From Adiantum capillus-veneris (taxonomy: Eukaryota > Streptophyta > Polypodiopsida > Polypodiales > Pteridaceae), in contig CM043945.1 in the NCBI GenBank assembly GCA_014529385.2, positions 94,356,612-94,420,611 on the forward strand: a stretch of DNA of 64,000 nucleotides, read 5' to 3'. The notes beneath the pieces are model-generated. The model saw only the letters and a program-made list of their open reading frames with translations, made no database searches and had not been told where the DNA came from. The translations under genes and the position numbers were made by a program. Positions 31,709 through 41,865 of this stretch are shown piece by piece (the stretch's first letter is position 1; each line of letters begins with the position of its first letter).

Positions 31709-34514
31709 CTAAGACCAGATAGCCCAAAAATTAGATCCCAAAATTGGTCAACAAGTTGTCAAAAAAAGTTTTTTAAAAAAAGCAAATTGTGACCATAAAA
31801 CAAAAAATGAGTATAACTGGATCAAAACAAGTCCAAATTTGTCCAAATTTCACCAATGCATCTAGGGTAGCTACAAGCACTAGGCCACAAACTGCTATAG
31901 GTCAATTCTAGCTCAGGGGGTCATGGATTGAGATCCATGCTTGAGAGAATCTTGAACTTCTAGTAGTACCACTTGATCAAGTAGGAGTTAGGGAATGCTA
32001 TGAATTTGGATCACTAGTTGGGATTTAATGTAAGATTTTGGATTTTTTCTCTGAGTTAGGGATTTTGGCATCTTGGCATAGCTTTTGCAATCCAAACTTA
32101 CTTGAGATTCTAGGGCTAGGTTGTCCTTGGTAGTTGGGACTTGATGATCTAGTTTTTACTTGTGTAGCTCTCAGGGGGTCATGGATCATGATCCATGTTG
32201 GATAGCCATCTGGGATGAAACTTTGGGATCTTGTTCCTATAGTCTATTCTAACACATTAGTGAGGTTATATTTTCAAATTTCAACAAGTTTATCTCTAGT
32301 TTCCTCAATTTCCCAATAGTATGGTCTGATTTGGTCCGACTTTGCCATATGTGGTTTTGGGCGGCACTTTGGATTATCGATTGTGGTTAATCTATTTGGC
32401 ATTTGGCTTTGTTGATAATTGGAATTGAAGAAGTACCCCAATCCCAGCTGCTTGTTGAGTTTTATGTAATTTGGAGTTTGTTTAAAAACTTCAAGCCCTT
32501 TGGCAAGTTTGAGTCCACTCTCAAGCACTTATTAGCATTCCTTTGGTCAAGTTTCCAAACTTTCATTTTTTGTTACAACTTGTTCAAAATCACAAATTCT
32601 ATACTTTGCACTTTGACTTTGCTCACTTTGACATGTACGGCTCTTGAGATAAGAAAACAACCACAATTGGACACACATCGCAATCCATGTTCTGACACCA
32701 TTTTTGACAAGACTTACAAGTTTTCTTCTAGGCATGTTTCCTAAGCTATTGGAGCACTTTTTATTGAAATTGGGTCCATTTTTCCCAAACACGGATGAAA
32801 TTGACCATTTGCATATTGAAAACCCCATTTCCATTGATTTTTGTGGATCTCAATGTCCATTTTGGGCCAAATTTGAAGGACACGTTCCCCAAAGTAGCAT
32901 TAAACTATCTATGTTATCAGTTCCCTAATTGGCCATGTTGGGGGACATGGATTGAGATCCATGTTTTGCAACATTAATTTTCTATGATTGCAACAGTGCA
33001 AAGGTGACTTCATTAGCATGTATTTGTTCCACTTTTTCTTGCAATTGGAGATGGGGGTCATGGATCGCAATCCATATTCCACCCCATTTCCAGACTGTGA
33101 TTACATGGTTGGATTCTGCCAAGTGAGGAGATTATTTTCATGTACTTGTTTTGAGATTTGACTTTGGTTTGCCTTCCCAAAAGACTTCTGCCAATTTTCA
33201 CAAATGCCTTTCTTGATTTGATTAATGCAATTTTTTTGTCAGTTTTTGTGCATTTTTTACCATTCAAGATTCTTCATGCACTTAAGGAGCATACATTTGA
33301 AACTAGTGTGGTCTAAAGGTCCAGGATGGCTGTAGCAAGCAAGAAAGCGGCAAGAACTCAAGGTCAAAAAATCTCTCTCTCTATGTCTCTCTCAAAGTGT
33401 CAATTTGTAATGAGATCTAATTTGCCCATTCTGCCTATATGTGTCCGACTTACCCCAAGTACATTTTGCATACTTACCTTAGTTGGCCACATTTTGCATG
33501 TCATACCACCTACGACTCAGACGACTTGTTGTTTGGACCTTTGATCGTCATCTGCTATTGATTATGCAATTTTGATCAGTTTGAAACTAGCCCAAAATTT
33601 GATTTGTGTCAAATCACTCTGTATTTTTCATGCTCAAAGCTCTTGCTTTGTAGGTTTGGTGTTTTCTTTCAGAACTTGATTCCGAACTTCTTGGATCTGC
33701 TTATTAATTTTTTATCATTATTAGGTTAAAAAGAAAAAAATTTACTAAAAATAATTATTACTTGGCCAAACATTTTTCCAAAAATATTCCTCACATTCAT
33801 ACGTACATACTCTCACTCTCAGTATCTCTTCCATTGAAATTTGTCGATATGGCTCATTACTTTGCCAAATATGAGTAAATCTTCCAAGAATGGTCAAAAA
33901 AAGTTGAAAGCATCAAACACACTTTATACATCATACACATAATCTCTTAATCATCTTGCAGCCTATCATCTTGCAATGTGCTGCATCGGCTATTGTAGCC
34001 ACTATTGTTACTTCCTTTCCCATTCTGATTCACCCCAGATGAAGGTCTATGTGAGGTACATGGGCAAAAAAAATGTGTCTATCCATAGACTTGTAAGGTG
34101 GGTAGCACGGTGCGGTGCAAGATGTGTCGTGAACAAATTGTTCGGTGATTTTTGATGGCGATGTTTCCTCCTGTGCGTGTTTTCCAAATAGAAGCTGTTG
34201 AAGCTATGCCCTTTCTTTAATTATTGGTTTTGTGATTAGCCATTACGTGGCTGAGAGATTATTGTTTTTTCTTTAGGCATCCATTTTAGGGTTGTTTCCA
34301 AAGGTTGCATCAAGATCGGGTTGTTTGTTGGTTTTTGTTGGCATTTCCATCTAGATGTTGTTGATTTTTGCGGTAGCTCCGCTTTGGATTTTGGAACCCA
34401 TTTGCAGTTAGTTGATCCTGTTGAAGCTTAAATTAGTTAAGTTTTGGTGCTGATTTGGTTTAGGTTTGTTGATTTTGGCACTTGAAAACCTATTTGGCGG
34501 AGTGAGGCCAAGGA
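31709..34514. other. No gene recognised; repeated palindromic words
   Basis: AT-rich, with no supported coding frame. It contains four good copies and one partial copy of a GGGGG(T/A)CATGGAT-nnnn-ATCCATG palindrome (31916, 32171, 32688 partial, 32940, 33054). If it belongs to element E, it lies between integrase and the accessory ORF. Confidence 0.5.
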
Positions 34515-34808
34515 TCAAGTTACAAGCATTGTCTTTGGAATCCATAGCTGAGTTGGTTTTGATGCCGTGATTGATTTTCGAATCCAGACTTTACTCTTCT
34601 TCTGGTTACGTTCACTTGAATTTTTTTGTCCATCCCAAATGTGATATTTCTGCATGAATGGCGTAACATAAGATTGGTCTTTGAAAAAATGATAAAGGGC
34701 ATCATCCTTCCAATCTGGAACAGCTTTGTAAATCCACACCCATGAAACTCCCAAAATGATGCGCTCATTGAGATCTGTGTCAGCATAATGTGGAACCAAT
34801 GTGAGCAT
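34515..34808 (-). other. Unrecognised open frame (97 codons)
   Basis: A minus-strand frame with SWVWIYKAVPDWKDDALYHF, lying downstream of the integrase end of element E on the same strand. The composition looks protein-like but no family is recognised. It may be part of the E 3' region. Confidence 0.3.
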
Positions 34809-34999
34809 TAGTTTCCATTAATGTTAATTGAGACATTCATTTGTTCCAAACTAGCCATGGTTTCCTTATTGGCTGCTTTGAGTTCAATCTGGGTTGTTTT
34901 CAATCATCAACTCTGATAATTTGAGGTAGTTTGAATATTTCATTGCATTGACATGTGCTCCGATGTCCACAAGTTCCCTTTCAGTTGTTCCATCGGGTT

Positions 35000-35267
35000 A
35001 GCCTGACATTGATCCAAACATCCATACCGCCAAGCCAAGGTACTCAACTCAAACTATTGCAATAGAAGGTTGTGGTTGTTGTTGTTCCTTCGATTTTAAC
35101 TTTTGCAGTTTAGCCTCCTCATGTGCTTGATCTTTGACTGTTTGAGCTCTTTTCTCTCGCTCCTTAGCTAGAATGTATATTTTCGAGCATGTCGATAGTG
35201 AGAGTTTGTTTATACTTTTTCAATCTATCACCATTTATCCAATTAGACATCACTTCTCCCTCTAATG
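35000..35267 (-). pseudogene. Element E integrase, extreme C-terminus
   Basis: On the minus strand, from the F boundary, it reads EVMSNWINGDRLKKYKQTL, the usual end of a plant Gypsy integrase, followed by stops. It completes the integrase segment at 38919-39250, from which element F separates it. Confidence 0.6.
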
Positions 35268-36051
35268 TGTTAGGGTAAGCTTACGCTTGTGGCACCACAT
35301 GGTAATGACCCCTTATTACTAGGATGGATGAAGAGATGGCATGGTCCAGTGAGAGAAGGATGCAACCTCTCTGTCTGGGGGATTCACTCTACATACAAAA
35401 TGGGACGGCACTTGCGAGTGGATAACTTTGATAAAATCCCTATATACAACTCGTGTTAAGGAATATGACCTCCCTTTCTACGCTTATATGACAATCAATG
35501 AACAAAACTATCATACCCCTCTCTTACATGTAAGATGTAGGTCTCATATGATCTAACTGAGTAAAACTAGTCAAAGAGTGTGTAGCATCGTGATTGGCAT
35601 TGTACTAAGGAGCCACTTCCCACTAGCGGCCTATGCATTGACACATTTCTCAAGGAAACCAAAAAATTATTTGGCTCAAGTTTGTGTAGCCAAAAGCAAA
35701 TGCACGAGTTTGCTAGGACAATGGAAAAGGCAAGCTTGATAAGGAAGACAGTACCAATACTCAGTTATCTACGCCAGTACCCATGAGGTATGACCTCACT
35801 TGTTGGTGCCTCGATGTAAAATCACTAAGCCTACTTAAGAGGCTTCTTTCTAATCAATCACTTACACTTTGAGTTATAATCATTGTGTCTATACTCTCTA
35901 TCTTTATGCTTTCGCTTATGGCATAGCCTAAACCCTAATCCTAATCTCTATAACCCTAATCTCAACACCATGGTGAAGCTAAGGCTCCATCCACCATAGC
36001 CTATGCTAACCATTGGTGATTACGGAGTCACGCTTCCATGCCCCAATTCCA
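35268..36051 (+). repeat. 5' LTR of element F (784 bp)
   Basis: TG at 35268 to CA at 36051. It matches 38314-38918 over its first 100 bp and last 220 bp; a middle stretch of roughly 450 bp (about 35372-35828) is missing from the other LTR. It includes AAACCCTAA near 35930, a telo-box-type word. Confidence 0.75.
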
Positions 36052-36056
36052 ATAAG

Positions 36057-36071
36057 TGGTATTAGAGCCAG
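36057..36071 (+). promoter_or_regulatory. Primer-binding site of element F
   Basis: TGGTATTAGAGCCAG differs at one base from the tRNA-iMet complement TGGTATCAGAGCCAG. It lies five bases after the LTR end. Confidence 0.8.
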
Positions 36072-36445
36072 GTTTTGTACCTAGGCTTATCACTCAACCA
36101 ACCTCTATGTTCATTAGCTTAATAATATCAATCCCTAATCACCACTTGGTGACAAGCATGCTCCACTACCCTTTGGTGACTAGGAGAAGCAAAAGTCACA
36201 TTCAGCAGCGAAGCCTTGCATAATAAGCCCTTGCATTTAGTGTAATTTTTACATAATTATCATCGTCAATTACTTAGATTTTAGCTTACATTACGTTGCA
36301 TTACTTGTGTGTGGAGCAAGTGCTCGTCAAGAGCTTTTGGACCATCGTATATTTTCTCTAATCAAATTCCATTTGAGAAATTAATTGGGCGATCAAATTG
36401 GTGCATCATTAGCCTCTAGTATTCTTGCAGCAGCTCAAAAGAAAC

Positions 36446-36489
<44 letters not shown>

Positions 36490-38313
36490 TCCTTTTTTTT
36501 GCTCCATTTAATGATCATCACCTTATTTTCATACCACCATGTTTTTCTTTGTGAGACCCGCGAGGTGGGATCCCCTCAAATAGGAAGTCAAAAGCACCTA
36601 AACGGTCACTCACACACAAAGGAAGTTTATTGGTGGACCTTAAAGGAGCACAGTGGAGCCATTGTTTATGACTTGCATTTTGTTGTTGTTAAAGCACCAA
36701 AGCGCTGCATTTAAGTTTTGCCAAGACGTTTGTAGTCAGTAGCTCATCCTATTTCAAGGCTCCTTCAATTCCCAGCTCATACAGTGAGCTCTTATTAAGG
36801 AATCAAAACTTGCAAGACAAAGGTCTTGGGCATATGAAGACAAAGGCATGGCCCTTTGTGCTTATCCACCAGCATCTGTAGAACTACAGACGGGTACTTG
36901 TTACACAACTCACTGCCTGCAATTCAAAACCTACACGAGTTTTGTCGCTCACTGTCTGCTAGCCGGAGCTTGGTTGGTTAGAGGAGGACAGTCACTGAGT
37001 GTGGAAAAGGTGGTTGCTCTCACCTCACTCCACTTTCATCACTGACATCACAAACAGTGTTAGTTTGGCACTTGCTCGACTCACAAAATCACCATCTTCT
37101 CCCATCAATCTTAAGCCTGCAGAGCCCGTTGCCACATCACAATCAATTTTTGGTGCATCTCTGTCAAATCCCATCACACTTGAGCATCTCTCCATCGTCA
37201 TTCACCTTGTGGCTACGTGCTCCAAGTTCTAACACTCCAAGCTACTCATCCTTAGCCCGTGCTCTTCATCTTCAGATTTCCAAGTCGCACCCCTTGACAC
37301 CTGCAAATGCCCATGCTCTTGTCGCCCACAAACTCAACCTCGACAGCTAGAAAGTGGGTTGATTTCCTCTCCATATGCCTCCAAGCCCTCTTTCCCTTGT
37401 TGTTTCCGAGATTTTTCTCTTTATGCAAAAGGCATAAAGTCGGCCCAAAGGCCTCATTCCTGCATCCATTAAGCTCAAATTCTCAAGCCTGTTACGCAAT
37501 GATTCCCACAAGAAGAAGGGCATCATCAAATAGCTTCAAAGAGAATTTTAAACCTCCACATCAAGCATTCAAATCTATTTTTTGGGTTTCAAAGGGTTCT
37601 CTCTCATTGCACTACAGAATTTGGTAGTCGTCGTGAAGAGGTGCTTCTCAAAAGAGAAGAGTAGCTTCACATTTTTCCAATGAATTCCCTTTTGTAAAAT
37701 CCCTTGAGGTTTCATTTTCACGGAGCACACTTTGACATGTATAGAAACATTTGTGTTACAACATGGGATCTAGACGTAGCCTATACGTCATATATATAGT
37801 AAGACTGCCCACCAATTGCACACACACAAGCATCACGTTTGAAATGTATGTGTACTTTGCACCATCGGTCATAAAGACTGCATCCTCAACAATCCGGACC
37901 GATGAAGAAGAACAACATGACTACCTGAAAATGACGACGACAAAGTTCACGACATGAAGATAAAGACAAAGACTATGAAGCGGGCGACAATATCAATCTT
38001 TCTCCAATAAATTAAAAGTACCCATGAATGATGTATTACCCTAGGTCATTAGAGAACCTACCTTAAGTCTCTTTTGGGAACCACAGTGATGAATCCAATA
38101 GAGAACCTCTATGATGTATCATGATGCATTGAACCAAGGTTTTTGAATCCATTGAGAATCGCCACATGTATCCAGTTGGGAACCATGAAATGTTAAATCC
38201 AGTGAGAACCAACATGTTGAATCAAGGTAGCTGAATCCTATAAACATAGGAGTGTTTTATGACAAAAACAACAGATTTGTATTGTGTCCCAAGCGTTGGA
38301 TGAAGGGGGTGAT
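36072..38313 (+). other. Interior of element F, non-coding
   Basis: No retroviral domain in any frame. (GT)n at about 36449-36485. The last 300 bp repeat short words of the type TGAATCCA-TGAGAACC. It ends with the polypurine tract at 38298-38313. Confidence 0.6.
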
Positions 38314-38918
38314 TGTTAGGGTAAGCCCACACTTGTGGCACCACATGGGAATGACCCCTTGTTTACTAGGATGGATGATGAATTGACATGGTCCAATGAG
38401 ACAAGGATGCAACCTCTCTGGCCAATGATTTAAAAGCACCAAGCCTACTTAAGAGGCTTATTTCTAATCAATCACTTGCACTTTGAGTTTTAATCATTGT
38501 GTCTATACACTCTACCTTTATGCTCTTGCATTTGGCATAGCCTAAACCCTAATCCTAATCTCTCTAACCCTAATCTCAACACCATGGTGAAGCTAAGGCT
38601 CCACCCACTATAGCCCACGCTAACCATTGGTGATTATCTCGGGGGGTTCACTGTGTGTAAAACTACCATATCACGTGCGTTCAAAACATGTTTGTAAAAC
38701 CCCTTATCTATGAATTTGTTAAGAATATAATGTACCCTTTTCTTTTAAAATCTGTAAGTTTTTTTCAAATTTGAAAAAATAATGCCCTTCTGTATATATA
38801 TTTCTGTAAGTTTCAAGAACTTTAAATACCCTTCTGTTGAACTCACGTGATAAGTTACATTTTTATAAGGTGACCTCCCCGGGGTGATTATGGAGTCACA
38901 CTTTCGCTCCCCAATTCA
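38314..38918 (+). repeat. 3' LTR of element F, with internal deletion and a MITE-like insert
   Basis: It starts TGTTAGGG and ends CCAATTCA. Relative to the 5' LTR it lacks roughly 450 bp and carries a 245-bp insert at 38638-38882. Telo-box-like AAACCCTAA recurs near 38540. Confidence 0.75.
38638..38882. mobile_element. MITE-like insertion (245 bp) in the F 3' LTR
   Basis: It is flanked by GGTGATTAT at 38629-38637 and 38883-38891. The other LTR shows the single empty site GGTGATTAC. The ends form an imperfect inverted repeat of about 50 bp (CGGGGGGTTCAC against CCGGGGAGGTCAC; TATCACGTGCGTTCAA against TATCACGTGAGTTCAA). The 8-9 bp duplication would fit hAT or Mutator families. It has no coding capacity. 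Confidence 0.75.
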
Positions 38919-39250
38919 AATATAATTTTGAGTTGGACTACCCCACTTGGTGATATGTCATTGATCACAAATGGACTCTTACCCCGCTTTTTAAGCTTGG
39001 AATGTTGCTTAAGGGTGTAGACTAACACATAGTTACCCTTTTGAAATTTCGTGTTTTCACATGTTGGTCATGGAATTGTCTCATTTGTCCTTTTTGTGCA
39101 TACATTGCTATAACCGACTAGAGTCTAGTCTCATCCAATTGCACTAGCTAGTACAATCTATTAGACAACTCATATTAAATCCATTGCAAGTTTTGAGCTA
39201 CACGTAGTGTAGGAATCAAGAATTCTACCGGCAATATTGCATTTATTTTG
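38919..39250 (-). pseudogene. Element E integrase C-terminal domain
   Basis: On the minus strand it reads AILPVEFLIPTLRVAQNLQW, then LDETRL, QMRQFHDQHVKTRNF and GNYVLVYTLKQHSKLK, the standard linker and SH3-like end of a Gypsy integrase, with stops and one shift. It abuts the truncated LTR of B at 39251 and F at 38918. Confidence 0.7.
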
Positions 39251-40010
39251 AGTAATTTGGCAAAATGGACAGCGCCATCGCGTCCGGAACGGCCCAAAAC
39301 CCCAGTCTACAAGGTCAAAGTGCTCAAATCCGACCTCGGATGAGCAGTTTACGGCCAAAACAGGCTCCAAAAACCCCAAAAACACACCTGCGGCTGTTCC
39401 TTCTCTCTTCTCCACGTTTTTTCTGGTCTTCTCTCTGTTTTTTCAGTTCCCACACTTAGCTTTATTACTTGGCACCCTTGGCCTTTTAGATGACCTCAAA
39501 CGGACCCCGAACAGGCCAAAAACTGACCTCGCAGTGCATAATTGTCACCTTTTTGCATCATCGGCACACCTGGCACTCAGCTTTTTCCAATAATGAGTCT
39601 CGCCACCACATGAAGTGGCCCCAAAACATGGTCCTCATGATGACCTTTCTGCATAATTATCACAAGAAAACATCCACGTCGTGTCTGTACTCATCCACGT
39701 GCAAATATTGACCCCATTCGCCGTCTTGACGCCACTAGATGCCATCTGACGCACCTGTTGACCTCATGTCATCGACCCGCGGATATCTTTCTCGAGAAGT
39801 TTATGCGCTACCAACTCCTCCTTATTGTAGAAAAAACACACTAGTACTGATAATGGTGAAAATCGCTGCACTATGTACATGTTGTCCTACCTGTACACAT
39901 GTGGGCCCCACGTAACCACCTGGCTATGGAAATTGGGTAATCCTTTATTCGATGCACCATGCATGTGTATGTACATATGCGCAATCCCTTGCTCAAAAAA
40001 ACTCCTGACA
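39251..40010 (-). repeat. 3' LTR of element B, truncated (760 bp)
   Basis: Matches 46634-47390 from TGTCAGGAG (minus strand, at 40010) to 39251, where similarity stops. The remaining 380 bp, present in the other LTR, are absent. Confidence 0.9.
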
Positions 40011-40029
40011 TAATTTGCCCATCCCCTAG
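40011..40029 (-). promoter_or_regulatory. Polypurine tract of element B
   Basis: CTAGGGGATGGGCAAATTA on the minus strand ends at the LTR start. A near-identical copy lies inside the coding region at 44146-44163. Confidence 0.65.
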
Positions 40030-40038
40030 CCTGCTAGA

Positions 40039-41865
40039 TCATTCATGATCAGCAGCAGCAAAGAGAGATATGAGACTCGCCGCATCACAGGTCTCCTCAT
40101 CCTTCACCAACATTGCTTGCTCCACAGACAGCTCATCTTGCTCCACCATCATCAATCTAGCATGATACAATTTAAGACGCAATCCATTTACCCTTGACTT
40201 ATGTAGAACACCATCCAGGTTAGCCAGCTGATATGTGCCATTTGGAAAACACTCCACTACCTTGAAAGGGCCTTCCCACTTAATTTGAAACTTCTTTTGG
40301 AAGGTGTTGTCCAGCTTACTGTTGTAGCGCAAAACCAAGTCATGTTTCTTGATACCCTTACTTTTGAACTTTTCATTTATCTTTGCCAAAGCCTTATCCT
40401 GCATCTGCCCATAATGCTCCAATGCGCTCATCCTATCCAGCTGAACCTCTTGTAGCTGTAAGAGCCTCTCTTCGAATGCATCACTAGGCGGCCCAAGCAA
40501 CTTCTCTAACATCTTGACCGCAGGCAACTCTACTTCCACAGGCAATAGTGCTTCTTTTCCATACACCAAATGAAATGGAGTAAACCCTGTACCTGTCTTC
40601 ACTGAAGTACGGTAAGCCCATAATGCACTAGGCAATTCCAAATCCCAATTCTTTCCTTGGTGCTCTGTCACTTTCGAAAGAATCTGTACCAACTCACCAT
40701 TGAATCTTTCATTTAAGACATTACACTGTGGGTAATAAGGAGTGGTATGCTGGTGCCTAATATTCATCTTTGCACATAAAAAATCTAGCAGTTTAGCTCT
40801 AAAGCCAGGCCCCTTATATGAAAGTAGCTCCAGTGGCACCCCAAACTTGCAACATATTTCATCATACACAAATTTTGCCACATCCTTTGCAGTGATCTGT
40901 TTTACTGCCTTAGCCTCTGCCCATCTAGAAAGATAGTCCACTGTCGTCAAAATATAGCTTTTGCCCCTGCTTGTGATAGGTAACGGGCCTATTGCATCAA
41001 TCCCCCACTTTTCAAACACATCAAACGCCATAATGGTTTTTCGTAGCTCTGGCTTCAACACTCTCTTCCCAAATGCTTGACACCTATTGCAAGACCTACA
41101 CCAATGGTGAACATCCTTGTGCAAACTAGGCCATACATACCCCTCTTGCAAAATGTTATGCAAGGTGATCTTTAGAGAAAAATGGCCACCACATGCGCCT
41201 TCATGATTCTCTTCCAACACTCTGTAAAGCTCCTCCTGCCAAGGTACACGTCTCAACACGAGATCAGCCCCTTTCATGTATAAGACATCACCAATCAATT
41301 TGTACATGTATGCTCTACGCACAAAGCCATACTTCTTAGACTTCTGAATCTCCTTTGAAATAATTCCTGTTAGCAAAAACTCCTCTTCTTGAGCCAAACT
41401 TTCCCGGCCATGATAAAGAGGTAAAGTGGTCCTCAACACGAATAGCTCCCCAATCATGCCTTGAGCTGCTTCATGTGCCTCTCCATTTAGAGCACGTTCA
41501 ATGTGTCTGATGCTCCATGCTTCAAACTTTTTTAATAGGCCTTTAATTCTGAAGCACATTTCCTTCAATGAGGTGTTCTTGCTCTTCCACACACCCATCA
41601 CTTGCTTCACCACTAACAAGGCATCACCTTTTATGCTCAACCTTCAAACCCCATGCTTCAAAAAAATGTGTAATCCAGCTTCCAATGTAGCATATTCAGC
41701 CTCATTGTTACTATGCGCATCCAATTTGAACCCTCTCTTGCATACTAGCTTCCCCTCTGGATCATAAAGTGTTATACCCCCTGAAGTTGCATCGTGGCTC
41801 TTTCTGTACGAACCATGGCTCTTTCTGTACGAACCATCAAAGAACAACACATGTGCATTGCTGAT
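40039..41865 (-). pseudogene. Element B archaeal-type RNase H and integrase
   Basis: It begins after the TAG at 41866-41868. RNase H starts FFDGSY and contains NNEAEY. A 21-bp in-frame duplication (41795-41836) repeats SYRKSHG right after the catalytic Asp. TGA at 41641-41643 interrupts it. Integrase runs on without further stops: finger HEGACGGHF and C-x2-C, and a core with WGIDAIG. SYKGPGF stands where SDxGxxF is expected, so the second catalytic Asp is Tyr. Glu in LNERFN is present. The C-terminal domain ends RVNGLRLKLYH and a short tail. Confidence 0.9.

Larger units (their letters stand above)
35268..38918 (+). mobile_element. Element F: non-autonomous LTR element, about 3.65 kb
   Basis: LTR-like ends both start TGTTAGGG. 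An iMet-type primer site follows the first LTR, and GGATGAAGGGGGTGAT precedes the second. The 2.3-kb interior has no gag or pol. The PPT-LTR junction wording resembles Ty1/Copia elements. It sits in element E integrase. No clean target duplication is visible. Confidence 0.75.

Noticed and set aside
35926-35960. Interstitial telomere array
   Set aside because: Only one or two imperfect CCCTAAA-like units; not an array.
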